Shown: positions 1 to 7,723 of the stretch, piece after piece
How positions within the stretch are numbered: position 1 is the stretch's first letter
How the letters are laid out: every line of letters begins with the position of its first letter
Assembly: GCA_021822115.1 (NCBI GenBank)
Contig: JAJZSA010000026.1
Coordinates: 1 to 28,463, forward strand
Length of the DNA stretch: 28,463 nt
Direction of reading: 5' to 3'
Source of the DNA: Pseudomonadota bacterium
GTDB lineage: Bacteria > Pseudomonadota > Gammaproteobacteria > Burkholderiales > Gallionellaceae
Made by a program: the position numbers and the translations under genes
The notes under the pieces: model-generated
Seen by the model: only the letters and a program-made list of their open reading frames with translations
Database searches by the model: none
What the model was told of the DNA's origin: nothing

Positions 1-424
1 CAATCGCCAGTTCACAGACGCCATCGTCATGTCTGGGGGCAAAAGGCAACGAGAGCAGCAATTCATCCTCAACCAGATCGAGCACATCCAGATTCCGGCT
101 CGCCTCTATCCCATCCTGCTCGTCATCCGTATCTTCCTGCATCAGGTCTTCACCTTCCAGCAGTTGCAACCGCGATGACGACTCGACCGAATAAGGCAGG
201 TCATCCAGACAGCGCTGACAACGCAAATGACACGATCCGTTCAATTCCAGCAACAGATACGACCGGTCATCCGCCTGCATACCGCGCACGACATAATGTA
301 TCGTCCCCTCCGGACTGAACAGATGATCAGTCAGTCTGGGCAATGCTTCGACCGCCACATCCCCGCTCAAAACCCTGCCGGAACGGGCGAATTCGATGCT
401 ATCGATCAAAGGCCGTGCAAACAT
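1..424 (-). CDS. yceD: YceD/DUF177 family protein, 5' part only (runs off the window)
   Basis: Translating the minus strand from the ATG at 424 gives an uninterrupted 141-codon frame to the window edge. It begins MFARPLIDSIEFARSG and contains the paired-cysteine segment CHLRCQRCL near residue 73, then an acidic stretch, then DLVEDELLLSLPFAPRHD. This order (CxxxCxxC and acidic residues followed by an LVEDELLL-LP motif) is the hallmark of DUF177/YceD, a protein of about 170 residues linked to 23S rRNA accumulation and normally encoded just before rpmF and plsX. The remaining 30 or so residues should lie to the left of the window. It is divergent from yceF with 59 bp between the start codons, as in enterobacteria. 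A second ATG at 435 is out of frame. Role beyond ribosome biogenesis is not visible from the sequence. Confidence 0.85.
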   Translation of the reverse strand, partial: MFARPLIDSIEFARSGRVLSGDVAVEALPRLTDHLFSPEGTIHYVVRGMQADDRSYLLLELNGSCHLRCQRCLDDLPYSVESSSRLQLLEGEDLMQEDTDDEQDGIEASRNLDVLDLVEDELLLSLPFAPRHDDGVCELAI

Positions 425-483
425 GAGGCGCGCATGATATATATTCCCCCCTTCCCTGTCAAAGACACCGCGCAAGGAACATC

Positions 484-1068
484 TTGAATTCCCAGACTCT
501 TGTCCTGGCATCGACCTCTATATATAGAAGTCAGCTATTGTCCATCCTGCAACTCCCCTTCATCACCGATGCACCGAATGTGGACGAGACCCCGCTCGTC
601 GGAGAAGATGCACGCCAGACCTCTTGGCGGTTGGCCCAACTCAAGGCGCGTGCGGTGGCGACTCGCCATCCCGACGCCTTGATCATCGGCTCCGACCAAG
701 TCGCCTTGCTGCACGGCGAACAACTGGGCAAGCCGCTGACACATGACAATGCAGTGCGCCAGTTGCGTGCCATGCGCGGCAACACCGTGCGCTTCTTCAC
801 GGCACTCAGCTTGCTCAATGCCCGTAGTGATGAGATGCAGACCGAAGTGGTGGAGACCAAAGTGACCTTCCGCCAGCTTAGCGACCAGCAGATTGAGGAC
901 TATTTGCACAAGGAACAACCCTACCATTGCGCCGGCAGCGCAAAATCTGAGGGGCTGGGTATCGCATTGATCCAGCGCATGGAGGGGAACGACCCCAATG
1001 CGCTGATCGGCCTGCCGCTGATTGTTTTGATCGGGATGCTTGAAAAACAAGGCGTTAAAGTGATTTAA
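484..1068 (+). CDS. yceF: Maf-family nucleotide pyrophosphatase, YceF (7-methyl-GTP) subgroup
   Basis: The 194-residue product opens with the Maf signature LASTSIYRSQLL (residues 8-19), then VDETP, the catalytic GSDQV stretch near residue 69 and GKPL. The distal CAGSAKSEGLG and EGNDPNALIGLPL segments match the YceF branch (m7GTP pyrophosphatase), not the YhdE dTTP/UTP branch. These cytosolic enzymes hydrolyse non-canonical nucleoside triphosphates to monophosphates. I chose the TTG at 484 because AAGGA lies at 474-478 with a 5-nt spacing and the start abuts the conserved N-terminus. No ATG fits. Divergence from yceD supports the assignment. Substrate choice is inferred from family resemblance. 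Confidence 0.9.
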   Translation: MNSQTLVLASTSIYRSQLLSILQLPFITDAPNVDETPLVGEDARQTSWRLAQLKARAVATRHPDALIIGSDQVALLHGEQLGKPLTHDNAVRQLRAMRGNTVRFFTALSLLNARSDEMQTEVVETKVTFRQLSDQQIEDYLHKEQPYHCAGSAKSEGLGIALIQRMEGNDPNALIGLPLIVLIGMLEKQGVKVI

Positions 1069-1090
1069 AACGTATCACTGGAATTAATCG

Positions 1091-1126
1091 TTGCGCCTGC
1101 CGAGGCTTTCTGATATTAAAGCGCGC
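1091..1126 (+). promoter_or_regulatory. Candidate dksA promoter with GC-rich discriminator
   Basis: TTGCGC (1091-1096) and TATTAA (1114-1119) are separated by 17 bp and are followed by AGCGCGC. This is a weak sigma-70 match, but the GC-rich stretch just after the -10 is the discriminator type typical of promoters inhibited by ppGpp/DksA. It would fit DksA autoregulation. Inference only. Confidence 0.3.
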
Positions 1127-1159
1127 TTGGAAAATTCAGCTCAACTTGGAGATACCCCG

Positions 1160-1582
1160 ATGCCAGTGCAAGCGAATAAGAATATCGCCCCCTACAAACC
1201 CAAGAAGGGCGAGGCCTACATGAACGACAAGCAGCTCGCACACTTCCGCGAGGTGCTGACAGGCCTGAAGCAAGAGCTCAGCCAAGACATCGATCGCACC
1301 GTCCACACCATGCAGGACGAAGCCACCGTGTTCGCCGACCCCAACGACCGCGCCACTCAGGAGTCGGACATGAGCCTGGAACTGCGCAACCGTGACCGCG
1401 AACGCAAGCTGATCAAGAACATCGACAAGATGCTGGCCCGCATCGAGGCCGGCGACTACGGCTATTGCGACAACTGCGGTATCGAGATCGGCCTGAACCG
1501 CCTGGAAGCGCGCCCGACCGCTACGCTGTGCATCGATTGCAAGACCCTGGACGAAATCCGCGAGAAGCAGGTCGCCAAATAA
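1160..1582 (+). CDS. dksA: RNA polymerase-binding transcription factor DksA
   Basis: The 140-residue protein carries the coiled-coil tip motif DPNDRATQE (two aspartates and an alanine, as in E. coli DxxDxA). This is followed by [18 protein letters not shown] and a four-cysteine zinc finger (YCDNCG ... LCIDCK, spacing C-x2-C-x17-C-x2-C), then TLDEIREKQ. DksA enters the RNA polymerase secondary channel and, with ppGpp, inhibits rRNA promoters and activates amino-acid promoters. The start is ATG 1160 because GGAG lies at 1148-1151 with an 8-nt spacing. An upstream TTG at 1091 would add 23 residues unlike the family and would fall in the likely promoter. A strong hairpin terminator follows the gene. 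Confidence 0.95.
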   Translation: MPVQANKNIAPYKPKKGEAYMNDKQLAHFREVLTGLKQELSQDIDRTVHTMQDEATVFADPNDRATQESDMSLELRNRDRERKLIKNIDKMLARIEAGDYGYCDNCGIEIGLNRLEARPTATLCIDCKTLDEIREKQVAK

Positions 1583-1603
1583 GGCCAGACTGCTTTCGTC
1601 CTC

Positions 1604-1636
1604 AAAGACCGGCCTGGCGCCGGTCTTTTGTTTTTT
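1604..1636 (+). terminator. Rho-independent terminator of dksA
   Basis: AAAGACCGG (1604-1612) pairs with CCGGTCTTT (1620-1628) around a 7-nt loop. The run TTTTGTTTTTT that begins inside the stem continues to 1636. The stop codon of the convergent deacetylase gene overlaps the T-run, so the two genes meet tail to tail. On the minus strand the hairpin has no comparable U-run. Confidence 0.88.
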
Positions 1637-2558
1637 ACAATCCGCTCAATGCCTTGATGTGCGCCATCGCACTGCGTCCCAAGGCATGCAACTCATAGCC
1701 GCCCTCCAGCACCGAGACGATACGCCCCTGCGCATGTCGAGCCGCCAGTTGCTTGACCTGCTCGGTCACCCAGGCATAGTCCGCCTCGACCAGCTTCAAT
1801 GACGCCATGTCGTCCTCGCGGTGCGCATCGAAACCCGCCGAAACCAGGATCAACTCAGGCGCGAACGTATCAAGCGCCGGCAGCCAGATCTCGCTTACCG
1901 CCTGGCGGAACTCCACGCCCCCCGAACCTGCCGCCAGCGGCACGTTGACGATATGCGAACTCAGGGTATCGGCTCCGCTATAAGGATAGAAAGGATGCTG
2001 GAATGTGGAGCACAGCATCACCCGCGGCTCATCGCGGAAGATATCCTCGGTGCCGTTGCCGTGATGCACATCGAAATCCACGATGGCGACGCGCGTCAGG
2101 CCGTGTGCCGCCAACGCATGCGCCGCCCCGACCGCGACATTGTTGAAGATGCAGAACCCCATCGCCTGCGCCCGTTCGGCATGATGCCCCGGCGGCCGCA
2201 CATTGCAGAACGCATTCTCGACCTGCCGCTGCATGACCAAGTCCACGGCCAGCACCACCGCCCCGGCGGCACGCATGGCCGCAGGATAGGTGTATGGATT
2301 CATGAAGGTGTCACCGTCCAGCGCCACCATGCCGTTGGAGGGGGCCTTGGCCGCGATGGCATCGAGATAGGCCGGATCATGCACCCGCGCCAGTTGTTCG
2401 CGCGTCGCTTCGGGGGCATCGTGCTGCTGCAGGTAACCGAACAAACCGGAAGCGATCAACTGATCCTCAATGGCATGCAGGCGCGCCGGACATTCCGGAT
2501 GATGCGCACCCATGTCATGTTTCAGGCAAAGCGGATGACTGATATAAGCGGTCTGCAC
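1635..2558 (-). CDS. Histone deacetylase family (class II-like) amidohydrolase
   Basis: A 307-residue arginase/HDAC-fold zinc hydrolase with all family residues: RPPGHH (His125-His126), DFDVHHGNGT (zinc ligands Asp163 and His165), SAGFDAH (zinc ligand Asp244) and LEGGY (transition-state Tyr288). Family members remove acetyl groups from lysine, polyamines or acyl amides. The real substrate cannot be read from the sequence. The start is GTG 2558, preceded by AGGAG (2568-2564) at 5 nt; a longer reading from 2627 begins upstream of the ribosome site and would add 23 unlikely residues. It is transcribed away from a Pat-type lysine acetyltransferase 76 bp away, which suggests it may reverse protein acetylation. 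That link is inference. Confidence 0.88.
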   Translation of the reverse strand: MQTAYISHPLCLKHDMGAHHPECPARLHAIEDQLIASGLFGYLQQHDAPEATREQLARVHDPAYLDAIAAKAPSNGMVALDGDTFMNPYTYPAAMRAAGAVVLAVDLVMQRQVENAFCNVRPPGHHAERAQAMGFCIFNNVAVGAAHALAAHGLTRVAIVDFDVHHGNGTEDIFRDEPRVMLCSTFQHPFYPYSGADTLSSHIVNVPLAAGSGGVEFRQAVSEIWLPALDTFAPELILVSAGFDAHREDDMASLKLVEADYAWVTEQVKQLAARHAQGRIVSVLEGGYELHALGRSAMAHIKALSGL

Positions 2559-2585
2559 GGTCACTCCTGCGTAAGGGGGCGGTGC

Positions 2586-2615
2586 TATGATAACGGCGGC
2601 CGCTCGCACTACCAA
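2586..2615. promoter_or_regulatory. Overlapping divergent promoters of the deacetylase and acetyltransferase genes
   Basis: Minus strand: TTGGTA (2615-2610), a 17-bp spacer, then TATCAT (2592-2587), a 5-of-6 match to the -10 consensus; it would start transcription about 22 nt before GTG 2558. Plus strand: extended -10 TGCTATGAT at 2583-2591, with no good -35, about 45 nt before ATG 2635. The two -10 hexamers cover the same base pairs, so the polymerases could not bind both at once. Predicted by eye only. Confidence 0.45.
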
Positions 2616-2634
2616 CCTTAGGGTCATTGATGTT

Positions 2635-5313
2635 ATGAGCCAGCATTATCTGAACGCCCTGTTCGCCCCCGCCTCCGTCGCCGTCATCGGTGCCAGCGAA
2701 CGACCTGACGCCATCGGCCAGATCGTGTTCCAGAACCTGTTGCAAGCCGGCTACAAAGGCGCTCTTTACCCGGTCAATCCCAAGAGCGCCGAGATCCAGG
2801 GCCAGCGCGCCTATGCTTCGGTTGCCGATATCGGCAAACCGGTGGAGATGGTGGTCATCGCCACGCCGCCGCAGACCGTGCCCGGCATCATCGAAGAATG
2901 CGGCCTGCATGGCGTCAAGGCTGCGGTCATCATCACGGCGGGCTTCGGTGAGACCGGGTCCAAGGGCGCGGCATTGGAACGCCAGTTGCTGGATAATGCA
3001 CGCCGCTACGACATCCGTCTGATCGGACCGAATTGCCTGGGGGTGATGCGTCCCGCCATCGGCCTCAACGCCACCTTCAACAAAGGCGTGGCCAATGTCG
3101 GCAACATCGCCTTCATCTCGCAATCCGGCGCATTGTGCACTGCCATCCTGGATTGGGCCGAACGCAACGATGTCGGCTTTTCCAGCGTGGTCTCCATGGG
3201 CTCCTCGACCGACGTGGATTTCGGCGAGATCCTCGACTTCCTGGTCTCCGATCCCAATACCCACAGCATCCTGATGTACATCGAAGGCATCCGCAATGCG
3301 CGCAGCTTCATGAGCGCACTGCGCGCGGCGGCCCGTATCAAACCGGTGATCCTGGTCAAGGTCGGCCGCCATGCCGCCGGCTCCAAGGCGGCCATGTCGC
3401 ATACCGCCTCGCTGGTCGGTGCGGACGATGTGTTCGACGCCGCCATCAGCCGCTCCGGTGCGGTTCGCGTGCAGACGGTCACCCAATTGTTCACCGCAGC
3501 CCGTGCCCTGTCCTGCGGTTTCCGTCCGGTCGGCAACCGGCTCGCCATCGTCACTAACGGCGGCGGCCCCGGCGTGATGGCGACCGACCGTGCGGTCGAC
3601 CTCGGCCTGGCCATCGCCACGCTGTCCGATGCCACGGTGGAATACCTCAACCAGCATCTGCCGGAGAACTGGTCGCACGGCAATCCGGTGGACATCATCG
3701 GTGATGCCCAGTCCGACCGCTACCAGCATGCGGTAAAAGCTTGTCTGGAAGACGACAACGTGGACGGCGTGCTGGCCATCCTCACGCCGCAGGCGATGAC
3801 CAAACCGCTGGGATCGGCCCAAGCCCTGATCGAACTGGCCGATAGCCACAGCAAACCGCTACTCACCTGCTGGATGGGCGAAGTGCAGGTGGAAGAATCA
3901 CGCCGCGCCTTCACCAAGGCCCATCGTCCGCACTTCCGCACGCCGGAGCCTGCGGTAGAGGTGTTCTCCCATCTGTCCGCATATTACCGCAACCAGAGAC
4001 TGCTGATGCAGATGCCCGGTCCGTTCTCGCATCACATCGAACCGGATGTGGAGAGCGCGCGGCTGATCATCGAAGGTGCCATGCAAGAGCATCGCAAGGT
4101 GCTCAACGAGATGGAGTCCAAGGCCCTGCTGTCGGCCTTCCACATCCCCGTGGCACGCACCATGGTGGCGCACTCGCCCACCGAGGCACTGCTCATCGCA
4201 CAGCAACTCGGTTTCCCGGTGGCAATGAAGGTCAATTCGCCGGACATCACCCACAAGAGCGATGCCGGCGGCGTCATGCTCAATCTGCGCAACGCGCATG
4301 AGGTACGCGCGGCCTATCAGCACATCATCGACAACGTGCAGCAGAACCGTCCCAATGCCAAGGTGGAAGGCATCGCCATCGAACCCATGGTGGTCAAACC
4401 GAATGGCCGCGAACTGATGATAGGCGTCACCAGCGATCCGGTGTTCGGCCCGGTCATCACCTTCGGCGCCGGCGGTACCACGGTGGAGATCATGGGCGAC
4501 CGTGCCGTGGCCTTGCCGCCGCTCAACCGCTTCCTGGTCCGCGAATTGATCGGCGAGACGCGTATCTCAAAGATGCTCGGCCACTTCCGCAACCTGCAAC
4601 CGGCCAATATCGAAGCGCTGGAAGACGTACTGCTGCGTGTTTCCGAGATGGTGTGCGAACTGCCGCTGCTGCGCGAGATGGACATCAACCCGCTGATCCT
4701 CGATGAGCATGGTGCGCTCGCCGCCGATGCCCGGGTGATGGTGGAATACCGCCAGCCCAGCGCCGACCGATATGCCCACATGGCGATCTACCCCTACCCC
4801 ACACATCTGGTCAGCCCATGGCAGATGGCGGATGGCACCGACGTCGTGATCCGCCCCATCCGTCCGGAAGATGCCGACCTGGTCAAACGTTTCGTGCACG
4901 ACCTGTCCGAAGAAGCCAAGTATTTCCGCTTCATGAACAGCGTACAGGAACTGACGGAAGAGATGCTGGCCCGTCTCACCCAGCTCGATTACAGCCGCGA
5001 GATGGCACTGGTCGCCGTCACCAGCGATGAAGAACCGGAGACCGAACTGGGCGTGGCGCGCTATTCGATCAACCCCGATGGCGAGACCTGCGAATTCGCG
5101 CTGGTCGTAGCGGACAAGGTCACCGGCAAGGGATTGGGACAGAAATTGATGGTGTCGCTGATGGAGGCCGCGCGCTCGGTCGGTCTGGCCAGCATCGAAG
5201 GCGAAGTGCTCAGCCACAACCACAACATGCTCAAACTGATGACCCGTCTTGGCTTCACCATCCGCCCCAGCAGCGAGGACGCCGGCATCATGCGCGTCAG
5301 CAAGCGGCTGTAA
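2635..5313 (+). CDS. pat: Pat/PatZ-type protein: NDP-forming acyl-CoA synthetase domains fused to GNAT acetyltransferase
   Basis: This 892-residue protein starts with a CoA-binding Rossmann domain (VAVIGASERP, residues 15-24) and a succinyl-CoA-ligase-like domain with SHTASLVG, whose His256 sits where the phosphorylated His of ADP-forming acetyl-CoA synthetases lies. An ATP-grasp half follows (FPVAMKVNSPDITHKSDAGGV, about residue 530), then a C-terminal GNAT domain (about 730-892) with the acetyl-CoA loop KVTGKGLGQKLM. Enterobacterial Pat/PatZ (about 886 residues) acetylates lysines, classically on acetyl-CoA synthetase. The start ATG 2635 puts the family N-terminus in place; an upstream ATG at 2587 lies inside the predicted -10. 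A 10-bp hairpin surrounds the stop. It is divergent from a deacetylase-family gene. Retention of His256 leaves ligase activity possible. Confidence 0.85.
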   Translation: MSQHYLNALFAPASVAVIGASERPDAIGQIVFQNLLQAGYKGALYPVNPKSAEIQGQRAYASVADIGKPVEMVVIATPPQTVPGIIEECGLHGVKAAVIITAGFGETGSKGAALERQLLDNARRYDIRLIGPNCLGVMRPAIGLNATFNKGVANVGNIAFISQSGALCTAILDWAERNDVGFSSVVSMGSSTDVDFGEILDFLVSDPNTHSILMYIEGIRNARSFMSALRAAARIKPVILVKVGRHAAGSKAAMSHTASLVGADDVFDAAISRSGAVRVQTVTQLFTAARALSCGFRPVGNRLAIVTNGGGPGVMATDRAVDLGLAIATLSDATVEYLNQHLPENWSHGNPVDIIGDAQSDRYQHAVKACLEDDNVDGVLAILTPQAMTKPLGSAQALIELADSHSKPLLTCWMGEVQVEESRRAFTKAHRPHFRTPEPAVEVFSHLSAYYRNQRLLMQMPGPFSHHIEPDVESARLIIEGAMQEHRKVLNEMESKALLSAFHIPVARTMVAHSPTEALLIAQQLGFPVAMKVNSPDITHKSDAGGVMLNLRNAHEVRAAYQHIIDNVQQNRPNAKVEGIAIEPMVVKPNGRELMIGVTSDPVFGPVITFGAGGTTVEIMGDRAVALPPLNRFLVRELIGETRISKMLGHFRNLQPANIEALEDVLLRVSEMVCELPLLREMDINPLILDEHGALAADARVMVEYRQPSADRYAHMAIYPYPTHLVSPWQMADGTDVVIRPIRPEDADLVKRFVHDLSEEAKYFRFMNSVQELTEEMLARLTQLDYSREMALVAVTSDEEPETELGVARYSINPDGETCEFALVVADKVTGKGLGQKLMVSLMEAARSVGLASIEGEVLSHNHNMLKLMTRLGFTIRPSSEDAGIMRVSKRL

Positions 5314-5324
5314 AGCCGCTTGCT
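5299..5324. terminator. Hairpin between the convergent pat and cheB genes
   Basis: AGCAAGCGGC (5299-5308) and GCCGCTTGCT (5315-5324) form a perfect 10-bp stem with a 6-nt loop containing the pat stop codon. No T-run follows on either strand, so it may be a weak bidirectional terminator or a 3'-end stabiliser. Confidence 0.45.
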
Positions 5325-5326
5325 GC

Positions 5327-6382
5327 TCAACGCAGCGCGGTCAGTATCACCCCGGCGATGTCGTCCAGATGCACCTCGCGCTCCACTGACCCCATGCGCA
5401 TGGCTTCCTTGGGCATGCCGTACACCACGCAGCTCGTCTCGTTCTGCCCATAGGTCTTGGCACCGGCCTCGCGCATCTCCTTCAAGCCGCGCGCGCCGTC
5501 GTCGCCCATGCCGGTCATGATGATGCCCAGCGCATTCTTGCCCGCGCATTTCGCCACCGAACGGAACAGCACGTCGACCGACGGCCGATGCCGACTCACC
5601 GGTGGACCATCCATGATGTCCACGTGATATTGCGCACCGCTACGCTTGAGCAGCATGTGACGACCGCCCGGCGCGATCAGCGCCCGCCCCGGGATCACGC
5701 GGTCGCCATGTTTCGCTTCGCGCACCTCGATCTGGCACATGCCGTTCAGACGGTTGGCGAAGGCCTCGGTGAATTTCTCCGGCATGTGCTGCACGATCAC
5801 GATGCCCGGCGAGACGCGCGGCAAGCGCGTGAGCACCGCTTCCAGCGCCTGCGTGCCGCCGGTCGAAGTGCCCACCGCCACCACCATATCGGTGGTCTGC
5901 GCCATGGCCTGCGTGGGCGCCGACAGGATGGCATCCGCCGACAGTTTGGGCGTGTTCAGCACCGGCGTCATGCGCCGCATATTGGCCTTGGCGGCCGCCT
6001 TCACCGCATGGATCAGGTCGTCCGAAGCATCCTGCAAATATTGTTTCAACCCCACCGTAGGCTTGGTGACGATGCTCACCGCGCCGGCGGCCAAGGCCTG
6101 CATGCTGGTCTCGGTACCCTTGCCGGTCAGCGTGGAACAGATCACCACCGGCGTCGGCCGCTCGGCCATCAGTTTCTTGAGGAAGGTGATGCCGTCCATG
6201 CGCGGCATCTCCACGTCCAGCGTGATCACATCCGGCCAGTCGCGTTGCATCTTCTCCAGTGCGAACACCGGATCGGAAGCGGTACCGATCACTTCGATCT
6301 CCGGGTCTTCCCCCAAGGTCGCGGACAGCACCTGTCGCACCACTGCCGAATCGTCCACCACCATCACGCGTATCTTGCGCAC
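5327..6382 (-). CDS. cheB: Chemotaxis response regulator protein-glutamate methylesterase CheB
   Basis: The 351-residue protein has an N-terminal receiver domain (VVDDS at 8-12, phospho-acceptor Asp56 in [10 protein letters not shown], Lys107 in TKP). A linker leads to a C-terminal methylesterase with the catalytic triad: Ser173 in GTSTGG, His199 in VQHMP, and an Asp near 295 in MTGMGDDG. It removes methyl groups from receptor glutamates and deamidates glutamines, so it resets receptor sensitivity once phosphorylated by CheA. The start is GTG 6382, preceded by GGAG at 6 nt. It is last in the long minus-strand string, 14 nt after cheD. No cheA or cheY is present here, so its kinase must be encoded elsewhere. 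Confidence 0.96.
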   Translation of the reverse strand: MRKIRVMVVDDSAVVRQVLSATLGEDPEIEVIGTASDPVFALEKMQRDWPDVITLDVEMPRMDGITFLKKLMAERPTPVVICSTLTGKGTETSMQALAAGAVSIVTKPTVGLKQYLQDASDDLIHAVKAAAKANMRRMTPVLNTPKLSADAILSAPTQAMAQTTDMVVAVGTSTGGTQALEAVLTRLPRVSPGIVIVQHMPEKFTEAFANRLNGMCQIEVREAKHGDRVIPGRALIAPGGRHMLLKRSGAQYHVDIMDGPPVSRHRPSVDVLFRSVAKCAGKNALGIIMTGMGDDGARGLKEMREAGAKTYGQNETSCVVYGMPKEAMRMGSVEREVHLDDIAGVILTALR

Positions 6383-6396
6383 TACTTTCTCCAGTT

Positions 6397-6915
6397 CTAC
6401 TTATTGTTATTGCTATCCTGACGCCCAATGCCGGTATGCCTGACCCAGACATCACCGCTCCACACATCGAAGATGATATTCCGATGGCCGTCGCCGCCCA
6501 GATGCTCGGCCACGCAATTGAAGCCATGCTTGCGCACCAGGCTGCGCGCCACTTCCACGTTCTTCTGCCCTACATGATCGATCTGCCGTGCCCGCTCGGG
6601 GAACATGTTGCCGCCGCCAAACAGCTTTACTTCGAACTCGCGGTGCGGCACATCCAAGGCATCCACCTCGCGGATCATCAGCGCAATGGCCTCATCCGCA
6701 TACCGGCCATCCGGCGTTTTGCCCTTATCGCCAGGCCGCGCCTTTGCCCGCTGCGGCAACATGTAATGGCACATGCCCCCCACCAGCAGCTTGGGATGCC
6801 AGAAGGTAAGCGAGACACAAGAGCCGAGTACCGTGCGCATGCGCGTATCCCGATCTCCGAAATACAAGTCTCCCGGATTCAGGAATATCTCGATCACATG
6901 CGGCGGTTTGTACAT
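6397..6915 (-). CDS. cheD: Chemoreceptor glutamine deamidase CheD
   Basis: This 172-residue protein has the CheD catalytic pair: Cys33 in [12 protein letters not shown] and His50 in GGMCHYMLP. The 17-residue spacing between them is as in Thermotoga CheD (Cys27/His44). The C-terminal half (FGGGNMF, GERA-like stretch, Lys-rich end) also fits. CheD deamidates receptor glutamines and in some bacteria interacts with the CheC phosphatase; no cheC is seen here. It starts at ATG 6915, one base after the cheR stop, so translation is probably coupled. It is followed 14 nt later by cheB. The cheR-cheD-cheB order is common in Proteobacteria. Confidence 0.95.
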   Translation of the reverse strand: MYKPPHVIEIFLNPGDLYFGDRDTRMRTVLGSCVSLTFWHPKLLVGGMCHYMLPQRAKARPGDKGKTPDGRYADEAIALMIREVDALDVPHREFEVKLFGGGNMFPERARQIDHVGQKNVEVARSLVRKHGFNCVAEHLGGDGHRNIIFDVWSGDVWVRHTGIGRQDSNNNK

Positions 6916-6916
6916 G

Positions 6917-7723
6917 TCATGGTTTGCGGTAGACGGAGGGTACCACTACCTGCAAGTCATTGGTTACGCCGTTCAGGCTCTCCGAATGTCCTACGATCAG
7001 GTGACCGCCCGGTGCCAGCAACGGCAGCATGCGCGCCACCACTTGGCGCTTGGTCTCCAGATCGAAATAGATCATCACATTGCGCAGGAAGATCACATCG
7101 AACTCGCCCAGCTTGGGCAAGGTCTCGTTCAGGTTCACCTGGCGGAACTGCACCCGATTGCGCAGTTCGCGCACCACCATGAAGCGCCCATCCTGGGCGC
7201 CGGTACCCTTCAAGCAGAAGCGCGACAGATAATGCTTGGGGATATCCTCGGCGCGCTCCATCGGATACACCCCGCCACGGGCACGTTCCAGCACGCGCGT
7301 GCTCAGGTCCGAAGCCACGATCTCCCAGGGCGCCTCCCCCAGCACATCCGCCATCAACATGGCCAGGCTATACGGCTCCTCGCCGGAAGAGCTGGCCGCA
7401 CTCCACAAACGGAACGGTCGCCCCGGCACACGCTTCGACAGCACCTTGTCGCGCATGAAATCGAAATGTTTGGGCTCGCGGAAGAAATACGTCTCATTGG
7501 TGGTCAGCAGATCCACCGCGATCTGCCGCTCGGCCCCCGCATCCTTCTGCATCAGCAGCTGGTAATAAGCATCGTAACTGGCCAGTTCGAAATGCTTCAC
7601 CCGTTTTGCCAATCTCCCCGCCACCAGCGACTTCTTCGCCGGCGACATGGTGATGCCGGCCAGCTCATAGATCATGCCCTGGAACTTGCGGAACTCCTGA
7701 TCGGTGATCGTTACATGGTTCAA
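6917..7723 (-). CDS. cheR: Chemotaxis protein methyltransferase CheR
   Basis: The 268-residue protein has the helical N-terminal domain, then LLTTNETYFFREPKHF and the SAM-binding core (AASSSGEEPYSLAML). It also has the beta-subdomain KGTGAQDGRFMVVREL, the LRNVMIYFD motif and a GHSESL C-terminal motif. It methylates receptor glutamates using S-adenosylmethionine. From memory, the beta-subdomain has the same length as that of E. coli CheR, which binds receptor C-terminal pentapeptides; that fits the EFVKF tails on two receptors here. The start is TTG 7723: the sequence TTGA fuses it to the stop of the upstream GGDEF/EAL gene, and GGAG lies 7 nt before it. Methylation is thus translationally coupled to a c-di-GMP enzyme. 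Confidence 0.95.
   Translation of the reverse strand: MNHVTITDQEFRKFQGMIYELAGITMSPAKKSLVAGRLAKRVKHFELASYDAYYQLLMQKDAGAERQIAVDLLTTNETYFFREPKHFDFMRDKVLSKRVPGRPFRLWSAASSSGEEPYSLAMLMADVLGEAPWEIVASDLSTRVLERARGGVYPMERAEDIPKHYLSRFCLKGTGAQDGRFMVVRELRNRVQFRQVNLNETLPKLGEFDVIFLRNVMIYFDLETKRQVVARMLPLLAPGGHLIVGHSESLNGVTNDLQVVVPSVYRKP

Noticed and set aside
457..462. TTGACA on the minus strand as the -35 of yceD
   Set aside because: A perfect -35 hexamer, but the AT-rich TATATA that follows is only 13-15 bp away, too close for a standard promoter; not listed as a feature.
227..487. An 86-codon plus-strand open frame ahead of yceF
   Set aside because: It is antisense to the yceD coding region, which has clear family motifs; no ribosome site.
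2515..3849. A 444-codon open frame on the minus strand
   Set aside because: It is antisense to the N-terminal domains of the Pat-like gene and overlaps the deacetylase gene and both promoters; no family resemblance.
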